From positions 1-64,000 of the forward strand of contig NZ_MDHA01000042.1 in the NCBI RefSeq assembly GCF_001705665.1: a stretch of 64,000 nt of DNA, given 5' to 3'. Source of the stretch: Thioclava sp. SK-1 (GTDB lineage: Bacteria > Pseudomonadota > Alphaproteobacteria > Rhodobacterales > Rhodobacteraceae). Every line of letters starts with the position of its first letter. The first letter of the stretch is position 1. Positions 34,897 through 43,398 of this stretch are shown here, piece after piece. Below the pieces are notes generated by a model. The model saw nothing but the letters and a program-made list of their open reading frames with translations. It made no database searches and was not told where the DNA came from. A program made the position numbers and the translations under genes.

Positions 34897-35068
34897 GTTA
34901 TTTTACCCCTGTTATTTACGCCGCATGCGTTGAACAGGAATGCCGGCTGAACCGATCTTGTCCCTTGTTCAAATATGCAGGCGGCACCCAAAAGCCTTTG
35001 GCCACTCGTGAATCACGAATAATTTAACCATAAGGTCAGGGGAAAGCGGGTGCCACCTTTTTAGGCAA

Positions 35069-36457
35069 TTAGTAGCGATAATGCTCCGGTTTATACGGTC
35101 CTTCGACCGTCACACCGATATACTCTGCTTGATCTGTCCGCAGTTCGGTCAGTTTTGCACCGATTTTTGTAAGATGCAGGCGGGCAACTTTTTCATCCAG
35201 CGCCTTCGGCAGGATATAGACGCCCGGTGCATAATCATCGCCTTTGGTCCACAGCTCAATCTGCGCCAAGACCTGATTGGTGAATGATGCGGACATCACG
35301 AAGGACGGATGGCCCGTCGCATTGCCAAGGTTCAGCAAACGGCCTTCGGACAGCAAGATGATCTTGTTGCCTGACGGCATTTCGATCATATCGACCTGTT
35401 CTTTGATGTTGGTCCATTTATGGTTTTTCAGGTTCGCCACCTGAATTTCATTATCAAAATGGCCGATATTGCCAACGATGGCCATATTTTTCATTTCACG
35501 CATATGCTCGATGCGGATGATGTCTTTGTTGCCTGTGGTGGTGATGAAGATATCCGCGTCTGCTACGACATCTTCCAATGTCACGACCTCATAACCGTCC
35601 ATTGCGGCCTGAAGCGCACAAATCGGGTCGACCTCGGTCACTTTGACCCGTGCGCCCGCCCCGCTTAGCGATGCAGCGGACCCTTTGCCAACGTCACCAT
35701 AACCGCACACGACGGCCACTTTGCCTGCCATCATCACATCGGTGGCACGGCGGATGCCATCCACCAGCGATTCTTTGCAGCCATACTTATTGTCGAATTT
35801 TGATTTGGTGACAGAGTCATTGACGTTGATCGCAGGGAAGGGCAGCTGCCCTTTTTTATGCAGATCATACAGGCGGTGCACACCGGTTGTCGTTTCTTCG
35901 GACACACCTTGGATCGCATCACGGGTTTTGGTGAACCAACCCGGTGATTGCGCCATGCGTTTTTTGATCTGCTTAAAGATCACCTCTTCCTCTTCGGATT
36001 GCGGTGTCTCGATCAGGTCGGTTTCGCCGGCTTCAACGCGCGATCCCAGCAAAATATACAAGGTTGCATCGCCACCATCGTCCAAGATCATATTCGCGCC
36101 TTCAGGGAATTGGAACGAACGGTCCAGATAATCCCAGTGCTCCTCCAACGACTGACCTTTGATCGCAAAGACCGGAGTGCCGCCTGCCGCAATTGCTGCG
36201 GCCGCATGATCTTGTGTGGAATAAATATTGCATGACGCCCAGCGCACATCTGCGCCCAGCTCATTAAGCGTTTCAATCAAGACAGCAGTCTGGATTGTCA
36301 TATGGAGCGAACCAACGATCCGTGCGCCTGCCAAGGGCTTTTTCGCCCCAAATTCCTCGCGGCATGCAATCAAACCGGGCATTTCGATTTCGGCAATGTC
36401 CAACTCTTTGCGGCCATACTCTGCCAGCGAAATGTCTTTAACGATATAGTCGGCCAT
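35069..36457 (-). CDS. ahcY: Adenosylhomocysteinase (SAH hydrolase)
   Basis: AhcY reversibly cleaves S-adenosylhomocysteine to adenosine and homocysteine, relieving product inhibition of methyltransferases. The 462-residue protein has substrate-site motifs ([32 protein letters not shown]), the NAD-binding [10 protein letters not shown] and the C-terminal KPEHYRY with the Lys-x5-Tyr tail. GGGAG precedes the ATG but lies partly in a hairpin. The gene is alone in its transcription unit. Confidence 0.97.
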   Translation of the reverse strand: MADYIVKDISLAEYGRKELDIAEIEMPGLIACREEFGAKKPLAGARIVGSLHMTIQTAVLIETLNELGADVRWASCNIYSTQDHAAAAIAAGGTPVFAIKGQSLEEHWDYLDRSFQFPEGANMILDDGGDATLYILLGSRVEAGETDLIETPQSEEEEVIFKQIKKRMAQSPGWFTKTRDAIQGVSEETTTGVHRLYDLHKKGQLPFPAINVNDSVTKSKFDNKYGCKESLVDGIRRATDVMMAGKVAVVCGYGDVGKGSAASLSGAGARVKVTEVDPICALQAAMDGYEVVTLEDVVADADIFITTTGNKDIIRIEHMREMKNMAIVGNIGHFDNEIQVANLKNHKWTNIKEQVDMIEMPSGNKIILLSEGRLLNLGNATGHPSFVMSASFTNQVLAQIELWTKGDDYAPGVYILPKALDEKVARLHLTKIGAKLTELRTDQAEYIGVTVEGPYKPEHYRY

Positions 36458-36465
36458 GATGGGCT

Positions 36466-36482
36466 CCCAAACTGTGTTTGGG
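36466..36482 (-). promoter_or_regulatory. Hairpin next to the ahcY ribosome binding site
   Basis: A 7-bp perfect stem CCCAAAC / GTTTGGG with a 3-base loop lies 9-25 bases before the ahcY ATG. The GGG of its descending arm forms the start of the GGGAG ribosome binding site, so the hairpin could limit translation. No recognised SAH or SAM riboswitch consensus surrounds it. Confidence 0.35.
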
Positions 36483-36531
36483 CACTACCTAACATTGCGA
36501 AGGTTAATCGGCAATTGCACGCGGCCCGCAT

Positions 36532-36545
36532 TCAGACATGTCTGA
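36532..36545. promoter_or_regulatory. 14-bp palindrome upstream of ahcY, candidate operator
   Basis: TCAGACATGTCTGA is a perfect 14-bp palindrome about 75-88 bp upstream of the ahcY start, between ahcY and the preceding gene. Methionine-cycle genes in proteobacteria are often under dimeric repressors such as SahR, but a match to any published motif was not established. Confidence 0.35.
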
Positions 36546-36559
36546 TGCGCGGCCAATAC

Positions 36560-37051
36560 TTATCCGGTTGGCAGCAGACCCTCGGTTTCCAACCGTGCAA
36601 TCGGGCTGTCATCGCGTTCCCAGCCGATGCCAGAGGACACAACACAGGAGATACCATCTGCGCGTGTATAAACTGCTGTCCAGGTCCCCATGAGATCGGA
36701 GGCCCATAGCTCAACTGAGCGATCGCTTTTAAGCGACTGATGTGCAAGTGGTTTTTCAGCAAAATCATGGTCCAGCGTGTTTAGTAATTTGGCGCGGCGG
36801 TCGCAATATGGCACATCCACCGATTGATCCATGCCGATCTGCTGGATGTCGTCAAAGATGGACAGGTCGCCTTGCGCAAATGGCTCACCGGAAATGTTGT
36901 CCATTGGGCGTCCCGCTTCGGCAAAAGCAGAGGAACGTTGCACCGCGTTTTCCTGCGGATCGACTTTTGACAAAGCAACGGTCACTGGCAGCGCCACTGT
37001 GATGGCGGTTGCAGTTACGGCGGTCATGATCGTCTTTGGGCTGAGGCGCAT
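36560..37051 (-). CDS. Exported hypothetical protein with a GTWT...SCVVSSG C-terminal motif
   Basis: The 163-residue protein has an N-terminal signal sequence or anchor (about residues 8-27). The C-terminal half (SDRSVELWASDLMGTWTAVYTRADGISCVVSSGIGWE) resembles a short domain found in many unannotated exported proteins of Rhodobacteraceae. No catalytic motif is evident and the function is unknown. It ends about 100 bp upstream of ahcY and might be cotranscribed with it. Confidence 0.65.
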   Translation of the reverse strand: MRLSPKTIMTAVTATAITVALPVTVALSKVDPQENAVQRSSAFAEAGRPMDNISGEPFAQGDLSIFDDIQQIGMDQSVDVPYCDRRAKLLNTLDHDFAEKPLAHQSLKSDRSVELWASDLMGTWTAVYTRADGISCVVSSGIGWERDDSPIARLETEGLLPTG

Positions 37052-37123
37052 TGCGTTCCCCTTCTATATCCTGTTCAACCATATAACGCGCACCACAGCG
37101 AAAAGGTTCCAACAGGGTTACTG

Positions 37124-37159
37124 CGCCCCGGATCATGCCCCGGATCATGCCCCAGATCG
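37124..37159. repeat. Short tandem repeat (12-bp unit)
   Basis: Two exact copies of CCCCGGATCATG are followed by a third, degraded one (CCCCAGATCGGG), directly adjacent. The unit is in an intergenic region with no gene on either strand that is convincing. Confidence 0.6.
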
Positions 37160-37304
37160 GGCCGCCGTATCATGCCGTTTTGTGCACCCCCAATGACACA
37201 GTGATGCGCGCGCACCTACGGACCCCTGTGCATCGAGGTCGGTCAGAATCCCTGACTTTTAAGTTTCCTTGCGAGAGCGCCTGAAACCGCGTATATCCGC
37301 GCGC

Positions 37305-37391
37305 ATGAGCCGCATTTTCGATCTGAACGAACGCGCCCGCTTGCGGGAACGCTTTTACGGAGAAAGCCTCTCCGTGGTTGCCCGACTTTAA
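37305..37391 (+). CDS. Possible 28-residue leader peptide upstream of leuC
   Basis: An ATG opens a 28-codon frame, MSRIFDLNERARLRERFYGE and then SLSVVARL, ending in TAA inside the 16-bp palindrome at 37382-37397. No clear ribosome binding site precedes it, and it contains five Arg-rich positions rather than a run of Leu codons, so it is not a textbook Leu attenuator. Its merit is its geometry: a short ORF whose stop lies in a hairpin about 90 bp before leuC. Confidence 0.3.
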   Translation: MSRIFDLNERARLRERFYGESLSVVARL

Positions 37392-37397
37392 AGTCGG
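37382..37397. promoter_or_regulatory. 16-bp perfect palindrome in the leuC leader
   Basis: CCGACTTTAAAGTCGG is self-complementary without a spacer and is followed by CCGCTTTTGGG. It could be an operator for a dimeric regulator of leucine synthesis or, with a small loop, the base of an attenuator hairpin with a short T tract. Confidence 0.4.
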
Positions 37398-37481
37398 CCG
37401 CTTTTGGGTGCGCTGGGCGCATCCCCACGTTCTGCCCATGTTCTAAACGAATTCCACAGCTATCCTTAGAAAGTGAGAGCC

Positions 37482-38903
37482 ATGTCCGCTCCGAAGACAC
37501 TCTATGACAAGATTTGGGATGCCCATGTCGTCAGCCAAGACGAAGATGGCACCTGCCTGCTGTATATCGACCGCCACCTGGTTCACGAAGTTACCAGCCC
37601 GCAGGCATTTGAAGGCTTGCGTCTGTCAGGCCGCAAAGTGCGCGCACCGGAAAAGACCATCGCGGTGCCTGATCACAACGTCCCGACCACGTTGGACCGT
37701 GCAAAAGGCATCGACAACGAAGAGTCACGCATTCAAGTCGACGCGCTAGATAAGAACGCAAAAGATTTCGGTGTGAACTACTATCCGGTGTCTGACGTGC
37801 GTCAGGGGATCGTGCATATCGTCGGGCCGGAAAATGGCTGGACATTGCCGGGCATGACAGTTGTCTGCGGCGACAGCCACACGGCAACCCATGGTGCATT
37901 CGGATCTCTGGCACATGGTATCGGCACGTCTGAAGTTGAACATGTTCTGGCTACGCAGACCCTGATTCAGTCGAAATCTAAGAACATGAAGGTGGAAATC
38001 ACCGGCAAGCTGCGTCCCGGCGTCACCGCCAAAGACATCACGCTGGCCGTGATTGGCGAAACCGGCACCGGTGGCGGCACCGGCCATGTCATCGAATATT
38101 GCGGCGAAGCGATCCGCGATCTGTCAATGGAAGGCCGTATGACCGTGTGTAACATGGCCATCGAAGGCGGCGCACGCGCCGGTCTGATCGCGCCAGACGA
38201 AACCACATTTAACTATGTGAAAGGTCGTGCGCATGCGCCCAAAGGTGCACAGTGGGAAGCTGCCTTGAATTGGTGGAAAACCCTGTTCACCGACGAAGGT
38301 GCGCATTTCGACAAAGTTGTCACGCTGAAAGGCGAAGAAATTGAGCCGGTTGTGACCTGGGGCACCTCACCCGAGGATGTGCTGCCAATTTCGGGCACCG
38401 TGCCTGCGGCCAGCGATTTCAAAGGTGGCAAGGTCGACGCTGCTGCGCGCTCGCTTGACTATATGGGCCTGAAACCTGGCACCAAATTGGAAGACATCAA
38501 GATCGACGTGGTCTTCATCGGATCGTGCACCAACGGTCGGATCGAAGATTTACGCGCCGCAGCCGAAGTGCTGAAAGGCCGCAAAATCGCGGATGGCGTC
38601 CGTGCGATGGTTGTTCCCGGCTCTGGCCTGGTGCGCGCACAGGCCGAGGAAGAAGGTCTGGACAAGATCTTCCTTGATGCGGGTCTTGAATGGCGGATGG
38701 CCGGGTGCTCCATGTGTCTGGCGATGAACCCAGATCAGCTGGCACCGGGGGAGCGTTGCGCCTCTACCTCGAACCGGAATTTCGAAGGCCGTCAGGGCAA
38801 AGGTGGTCGCACCCATCTGATGAGCCCCGCAATGGCTGCTTGTGCTGCTGTCACCGGTCACTTGACCGATGTGCGCAAGTTCATGGAACTTGAGGACGCG
38901 TAA
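37482..38903 (+). CDS. leuC: 3-isopropylmalate dehydratase large subunit
   Basis: LeuC with LeuD isomerises 2-isopropylmalate to 3-isopropylmalate in leucine synthesis. The 473-residue protein has the aconitase-family [4Fe-4S] ligands in FIGSCTNGR and [12 protein letters not shown] and the substrate motif [13 protein letters not shown]. The ATG follows AAAGTGAGAG; a GTG three codons before is an alternative. leuD follows after 9 bp. Confidence 0.97.
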   Translation: MSAPKTLYDKIWDAHVVSQDEDGTCLLYIDRHLVHEVTSPQAFEGLRLSGRKVRAPEKTIAVPDHNVPTTLDRAKGIDNEESRIQVDALDKNAKDFGVNYYPVSDVRQGIVHIVGPENGWTLPGMTVVCGDSHTATHGAFGSLAHGIGTSEVEHVLATQTLIQSKSKNMKVEITGKLRPGVTAKDITLAVIGETGTGGGTGHVIEYCGEAIRDLSMEGRMTVCNMAIEGGARAGLIAPDETTFNYVKGRAHAPKGAQWEAALNWWKTLFTDEGAHFDKVVTLKGEEIEPVVTWGTSPEDVLPISGTVPAASDFKGGKVDAAARSLDYMGLKPGTKLEDIKIDVVFIGSCTNGRIEDLRAAAEVLKGRKIADGVRAMVVPGSGLVRAQAEEEGLDKIFLDAGLEWRMAGCSMCLAMNPDQLAPGERCASTSNRNFEGRQGKGGRTHLMSPAMAACAAVTGHLTDVRKFMELEDA

Positions 38904-38912
38904 GGAACGACG

Positions 38913-39518
38913 ATGGAAAAGTTTGAAAAACTGACGGGCATCGCCGCGCCCATGCCGCTGGTCAATATCGACACTGATATGATCATTCCGAAGAACTTCC
39001 TGAAGACGATCAAGCGCACCGGTCTGGGTGTGAACGCATTTGCGGAAATGCGCTACAATGACGATGGATCGGAAAACCCCGATTTCGTGCTGAACAAAGA
39101 TCAGTATCGTCAGGCGCAAATCATCGTTGCCGGGGATAACTTCGGCTGTGGATCGTCACGCGAACACGCGCCTTGGGCCTTGGCGGATTTCGGCATCAAG
39201 GCCGTTATCTCGACCTCCTTCGCGGATATCTTCTTCAACAACTGCTTTAAGAACGGCATGTTGCCCATCGTCCTGCCGCAAGAACAGATCGATGTGTTGA
39301 TGAAGGATTCCGAAAAAGGATCCAATGCGCGCATGACCATTGATCTGGAAGCGCAAGAGATCACGACATCAGATGGCGAGGTCATCAAATTCGATGTGGA
39401 TGCGTTCAAAAAGCACTGCCTGCTGGAAGGGCTGGACGATATCGGCCTGACCATGAATAAGGCTGCCGCGATTGACACGTTTGAAACGCAGGCTGCACAG
39501 GCACGCCCCTGGGTGTGA
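38913..39518 (+). CDS. leuD: 3-isopropylmalate dehydratase small subunit
   Basis: The 201-residue swivel-domain partner of LeuC has the family motifs [22 protein letters not shown] and [18 protein letters not shown]. Length is normal for the family. It is cotranscribed with leuC and followed by a strong terminator; leuB is not in the window. Confidence 0.97.
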   Translation: MEKFEKLTGIAAPMPLVNIDTDMIIPKNFLKTIKRTGLGVNAFAEMRYNDDGSENPDFVLNKDQYRQAQIIVAGDNFGCGSSREHAPWALADFGIKAVISTSFADIFFNNCFKNGMLPIVLPQEQIDVLMKDSEKGSNARMTIDLEAQEITTSDGEVIKFDVDAFKKHCLLEGLDDIGLTMNKAAAIDTFETQAAQARPWV

Positions 39519-39542
39519 TCACGCCGCAAAACTGACCCCATT

Positions 39543-39570
39543 AAGCCGCCCTTTCACCGGGGCGGCTTTT
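39543..39570 (+). terminator. Rho-independent terminator after leuD
   Basis: A 9-bp stem AAGCCGCCC / GGGCGGCTT with an 8-nt loop is followed by a T tract (CTTTTGC), 25 nt after the leuD stop. Confidence 0.85.
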
Positions 39571-39654
39571 GCTTACGTGGATTCTGCCGTGCAGAACGGA
39601 ACCTTCCGCGCTCTCCTCACGTTGTAGGATTAACAATAGACAGGAGAGACCCTT

Positions 39655-39825
39655 ATGGACCTCATTCGTATTATCGCCGCCATCATCTTGCCCCCGCTGG
39701 GCGTATTTTTGCAGGTGGGTATCGGCAAACATTTCTGGATCAACATCATCTTGACTCTGTTTGGCTATATTCCCGGTATTGTCCACGCGATCTGGATTAT
39801 TGCCCGCACGCCAGAGCATGCCTAA
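39655..39825 (+). CDS. Pmp3/YqaE (UPF0057) small membrane protein
   Basis: This 56-residue protein has two membrane helices (about residues 3-22 and 29-49) and the family signature AAIILPPLGVFLQVG followed by LTLFGYIPGIVHAIWII. The family is linked to membrane potential and stress tolerance in plants, yeast and bacteria. AGGAGAG lies about 8 bases before the ATG. It precedes a DUF4112 gene by 4 bp or overlaps it, depending on the latter's start. Confidence 0.9.
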   Translation: MDLIRIIAAIILPPLGVFLQVGIGKHFWINIILTLFGYIPGIVHAIWIIARTPEHA

Positions 39826-39829
39826 CCCG

Positions 39830-40207
39830 ATGAACCCGCATCAAGACCGCTATTTGCAAGAGCTGGCGCATCTTGATCGGCTGGCCAATAAAATGGACCG
39901 GGCGTTTCGGGTGCCCGGAACCAGTTTTCGTTTTGGCTGGGACAGTGTCCTTGGCCTGATCCCCGGTGTTGGTGATACGGTGACGCTTGTGCCGTCCGTC
40001 TATATCATTGGCCGGGCGCATGGCCTGGGTGTGCCCACACATCTGCTGGCACGAATGGGTGCGAATGTTGCAATTGACTGGGCCACGGGTCTGATACCCC
40101 TGGTCGGGGATATTTTCGATATCGGCTACAAATCAAACAGAAAAAATGTGGATTTGCTGCGCCGCCACATCGAACGCAACACAGAAACCTTTACTGAAAC
40201 CGCGTGA
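39830..40207 (+). CDS. DUF4112 membrane protein
   Basis: The 125-residue product belongs to DUF4112 (LDRLANKMDRAFRVPGTSFRFGWDSVLGLIPGVGDTVTL, GLIPLVGDIFDIGYKSNRKNVDLL), with two weakly hydrophobic Gly-rich segments near residues 40-60 and 85-105. The function is unknown. Two ATG codons (39818, overlapping the Pmp3 stop, and 39830) are possible and neither has a strong ribosome binding site. It sits between Pmp3 and MscS. Confidence 0.8.
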   Translation: MNPHQDRYLQELAHLDRLANKMDRAFRVPGTSFRFGWDSVLGLIPGVGDTVTLVPSVYIIGRAHGLGVPTHLLARMGANVAIDWATGLIPLVGDIFDIGYKSNRKNVDLLRRHIERNTETFTETA

Positions 40208-40243
40208 TCCGCGTTAGGCTCCGGACAAAGTAACGGAGACCTC

Positions 40244-41590
40244 ATGGATCTGATTGACGCAGAAACCCTTCACCGGCTTGGATTTATCTGGACACAGGTG
40301 CTGATATTCATCAGCGATCTGGTCCTTCCATCCAGGCTTATCCAGATTGCAATCCTGATCGTGTTGTGGATTGTGGCACACGGGCTGGGCGGAGTTTGGC
40401 TATCGCGGAAACTGGATGCATGGGCGCGTAAGCGACAATTAAGCGCCGCGCAACTGCGCCATGTAATCAGCCTGCGCCAAAGACTGCGCGGATTGGTATT
40501 TGTCGTGTTGGCATGGGGGGCGACTTGGGTCTTGGCCGAAATGTCTCCCTTTACATCACGCCGGTTCATCGTGGAATTCGTGGCCACTGTTGCAACAGCA
40601 TGGATCGTCATCGGCCTGGTCGTGCGATTAATCCGCAACCCGCTGATGCGCCGCATGGTGTCATGGGCACTATGGATCGGTGCAACGCTGCATTATCTGG
40701 GCGTTCTGGATGATGCATCACAGATTTTGGACAGCATCGCGGTCGAATTTGGATCGTTCCGTCTAAGTGCGCTGGCCGTGACTAAAGCCGTAATCGTCAC
40801 CACCGCGATGCTGACAGTGGCGCGGGTGGTAGCCGGCCAAGCGTCTTCCAGCATCCGGCATAACGACGAAATCAGCCCCTCGATGAAAGAGCTGATCATC
40901 AAGGTCCTGCAGGTCGTTCTGTTTGGGCTTGCCATGTATGTCGGGCTGAAATCCGTCGGGTTCGATCTGACCGGTCTTGCCGTTTTATCCGGTGCTATCG
41001 GCGTCGGGCTGGGGTTTGGCCTGCAGAAGGTTGTGTCGAACCTTGTGTCTGGCGTCATCATCTTGCTGGATAAATCCATTAAACCCGGTGATGTGATCAG
41101 CCTTGGCGATACATTCGGTTGGATCAATTCCCTTGGGGCGCGCTATGTCAGTGTCGTTACACGTGATGGCAAAGAATATCTGATTCCCAACGAAGATTTG
41201 ATCACTGGGCAGGTCGTAAACTGGTCCCATTCAGATGAATACGTCCGGATCGATTTATTTTTCGGCACCGCCTATAGCGATGATCCGCATGTTGTGCGGG
41301 ATCTGGCCGTCAAGGCCGCGCAATCCGTCGAGCGCGTTTTAAAAGACCGCAAAACCGTGTGCCATATCGTGGGTTTTGGTGATAGTTCAGTGGATTACAT
41401 CCTGCGATTTTGGATAACGGACCCGGTAGAGGGGCTGACAAATGTGCGCGGTGGCGTGTATCTGGCACTGTGGGATACGTTCAAAGCCAATGGTATTTCC
41501 ATCCCATTCCCACAACGTGAAGTCACGATGTTAGGCGGATCACAGCTTGCTGTTCATGATAGCAAAGAAAAGACCGTTTCTGAAAGTTGA
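40244..41590 (+). CDS. MscS-family mechanosensitive channel
   Basis: MscS channels open under membrane tension and release solutes during osmotic downshift. The 448-residue protein has about five membrane segments, with the pore helix region LAVLSGAIGVGLGFGLQKVVSNLVSGVIILLDKSIKPGDVI and the cytoplasmic beta domain (GWINSLGARYVSVVTRDGKEYLIPNEDLI). The N-terminal part is longer than E. coli MscS (286 residues), so this is an extended subfamily. CGGAG precedes the ATG. Confidence 0.93.
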   Translation: MDLIDAETLHRLGFIWTQVLIFISDLVLPSRLIQIAILIVLWIVAHGLGGVWLSRKLDAWARKRQLSAAQLRHVISLRQRLRGLVFVVLAWGATWVLAEMSPFTSRRFIVEFVATVATAWIVIGLVVRLIRNPLMRRMVSWALWIGATLHYLGVLDDASQILDSIAVEFGSFRLSALAVTKAVIVTTAMLTVARVVAGQASSSIRHNDEISPSMKELIIKVLQVVLFGLAMYVGLKSVGFDLTGLAVLSGAIGVGLGFGLQKVVSNLVSGVIILLDKSIKPGDVISLGDTFGWINSLGARYVSVVTRDGKEYLIPNEDLITGQVVNWSHSDEYVRIDLFFGTAYSDDPHVVRDLAVKAAQSVERVLKDRKTVCHIVGFGDSSVDYILRFWITDPVEGLTNVRGGVYLALWDTFKANGISIPFPQREVTMLGGSQLAVHDSKEKTVSES

Positions 41591-41724
41591 GATTTCCTGT
41601 CCGTGGTGTTACGTTGCACCTAGGTCTAGCGTCGGGGCCATCGGACGGCGCCCAACTTCGGGAGGACTATGTCCTGTCTCATCTCTCTCTCGCGCTGGGT
41701 GATGCCAGCGCAAAGGCGGCAATC

Positions 41725-42093
41725 ATGACGGCAGATCTGCCGACAGGCGTCGAAGCGACAAGCGACCAGATTCTGGAGCGCGTCATGTCTTCTCTTGATG
41801 ACAACAAGGCCGAGGAGATCGTTTCAATCGATCTTGCGGGGCGGTCGTCTGTTGCTGATCACATGGTGATCTGCTCCGGTCGGTCCTCGCGTCAGGTGGC
41901 GGCAATTGCCGATAACCTGATCGAGCGTTTGAAAGAAGATTTCAACATTTATTGCAAAGTTGAAGGCAAAGAACAGGGCGATTGGGTTCTGGTCGATTGC
42001 GTTGATGTGGTGGTTCATATCTTCCGCCCGGAAGTGCGTGAATTCTATCAACTTGAAAAAATGTGGATGCCAACTTCGGGCACCGCAGAATAA
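41725..42093 (+). CDS. rsfS: Ribosomal silencing factor RsfS
   Basis: RsfS binds ribosomal protein L14 and blocks joining of the subunits when nutrients are scarce. The 122-residue protein has the family core VSIDLAGRSSVADHMVICSGRSSRQVAAIADNL and VVHIFRPEVREFYQLEKMW. AAAGGCGG precedes the ATG. The frame is open further upstream to 41587 but the extra residues do not look like RsfS. It is followed by rlmH after 27 bp, a usual pairing. Confidence 0.94.
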   Translation: MTADLPTGVEATSDQILERVMSSLDDNKAEEIVSIDLAGRSSVADHMVICSGRSSRQVAAIADNLIERLKEDFNIYCKVEGKEQGDWVLVDCVDVVVHIFRPEVREFYQLEKMWMPTSGTAE

Positions 42094-42120
42094 TCTGACA
42101 ACGGTAACAGGGCCTTTGCG

Positions 42121-42588
42121 ATGAAAATTACGATCCTTGCGGTCGGTCGTCTGCGCAAGGGCCCCGAACTGGTCATGATCAAAGATTATCTGGAACGCGC
42201 GTCCAAAACAGGTCGCGCGCTTGGCCTTGGCACGGTCGAAATCATCGAGGTCGAAGACAAGCGTGGTCTTGGTATGGCCGAAGAGGCCAAGCTGTTGGAA
42301 CGCGCTATTCCCTCTGGTGCGGCGCTTGTCACGATGGACGAACGCGGGGCCATTATTTCATCCCCTGAATTGGCTGAGAAGCTGGGCAATTGGCGCGATA
42401 CAGCGCGTGATGTTTGCTTCGTGATCGGCGGTGCGGACGGCATAGACCCTAGCCTGCGGAATCGTGCCGATTTCGCGATTTCACTTGGAAAAATGGTGTG
42501 GCCACACATGCTTGTGCGTGTGATGCTGGCGGAGCAAATTTACCGTGCCGGACAGATTCTTGCCGGGACCCCCTATCACCGAGAATAA
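42121..42588 (+). CDS. rlmH: 23S rRNA pseudouridine1915-N3 methyltransferase RlmH
   Basis: RlmH is a SPOUT-class methyltransferase that methylates pseudouridine 1915 in 23S rRNA helix 69. The 155-residue protein has the trefoil-knot C-terminal motif FVIGGADGIDPSLR and SLGKMVWPHMLVRVMLAEQIYRA, ending in the conserved YHRE. It follows rsfS closely. Confidence 0.96.
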   Translation: MKITILAVGRLRKGPELVMIKDYLERASKTGRALGLGTVEIIEVEDKRGLGMAEEAKLLERAIPSGAALVTMDERGAIISSPELAEKLGNWRDTARDVCFVIGGADGIDPSLRNRADFAISLGKMVWPHMLVRVMLAEQIYRAGQILAGTPYHRE

Positions 42589-42590
42589 CT

Positions 42591-43328
42591 ATGACAAGTG
42601 TCGCTGACCTAAAGCAATTACAGATCCGCAATCAGGCTTTATCGACACGCGGCATCATGATGCTGGGGTTTCAGCGCACCAATCATATCTCGACCGAAGC
42701 CCGCCTTGCATGGGAAAACGGCGATCGTGCGCCCTTGCGGCAAGAGGCCCGGACCCGGCGAGATGAAATTTTCCAAGGCGCCCTTGCCGATATTCACAGT
42801 GAATACCTTGGCGTGCAAAGCGCACTGAAAACCGCCAATTTTGCCCCCAAAACTGTTATTGATATCGGCTGTGGGCAGGCGCTGGGGGATGCATTTTTAC
42901 TGCGTGATTTCGATCCGGCCTTTATTTTGATCGATATCGAAAAAACGCCATCGCAATATCACGCCTGGAAAAAGCGCGGCTCTGGCTACGCGCTGCTGGA
43001 TGAGGCCGCGGAATTTTTACGCGACAATGGCGCGCGTCAGGTGCGCACGATCAATCCCCGGCTGGTGCCAGATCAGCTGAACGGGCTGCATGCCGATCTG
43101 GTGATTTCCACCATCTCTTGCGGCTTCCACTATCCTATCGGGGAATATCTGCCGATCATGCTGGCGTCTTTGGAACGCGGCGGAACCGTGATTTTGGATA
43201 TCCGGCAGCGGTATTGGAGAAATCCGGACGAGGCGCTGAATAGCCTGCTAAGCCATGCGCAACATGTTGAAATTCCCAGCGCCGAGCCCAAAGCGCACAG
43301 GCTTTTGTTCACATCCCGTCCCGCCTGA
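42591..43328 (+). CDS. Putative class I SAM-dependent methyltransferase
   Basis: The 245-residue protein has a glycine-rich SAM-binding-like motif (VIDIGCGQALGDAFLL, about residues 86-101) and a following acidic strand end (FILIDIEKTP), as in Rossmann-fold methyltransferases. The substrate is not apparent. It begins 3 bp after the rlmH stop, so it is probably translated from the same mRNA. Confidence 0.65.
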   Translation: MTSVADLKQLQIRNQALSTRGIMMLGFQRTNHISTEARLAWENGDRAPLRQEARTRRDEIFQGALADIHSEYLGVQSALKTANFAPKTVIDIGCGQALGDAFLLRDFDPAFILIDIEKTPSQYHAWKKRGSGYALLDEAAEFLRDNGARQVRTINPRLVPDQLNGLHADLVISTISCGFHYPIGEYLPIMLASLERGGTVILDIRQRYWRNPDEALNSLLSHAQHVEIPSAEPKAHRLLFTSRPA

Positions 43329-43398
43329 GGTTGCTCCCTGTTGTCGTGCCCCGCTTCGCAGCGTAAACAGAGGGCACGCATTCTAAGGAGGAAATCGC

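Larger units (their letters stand above)
37052..37481. other. 430-bp region upstream of leuC without a long gene
   Basis: This interval holds a short direct repeat at 37124-37159 (CCCCGGATCATG twice plus a third degraded copy), a possible 28-codon leader ORF (37305-37391) and several hairpins near leuC: CCCGC/GCGGG, GGAGA/TCTCC (37359-37373) and the 16-bp palindrome at 37382-37397. No tRNA and no known riboswitch was recognised. The leuC promoter must lie here or upstream. Confidence 0.5.

Noticed and set aside
35006-35018. TCGTGA-A-TCACGA inverted repeat between ahcY and usp
   Set aside because: It is not followed by T residues and lies over 100 bp from the usp start, so neither terminator nor operator is well supported.
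36458-36560. SAH or SAM riboswitch upstream of ahcY
   Set aside because: None of the conserved core blocks of these riboswitches could be found; only a simple hairpin and a palindrome are present.
41591-41724. Structured RNA or N-terminal extension upstream of rsfS
   Set aside because: A small hairpin (AGGAC/GTCCT at 41663-41675) and an open frame exist, but the residues do not resemble RsfS and no known RNA family was recognised.
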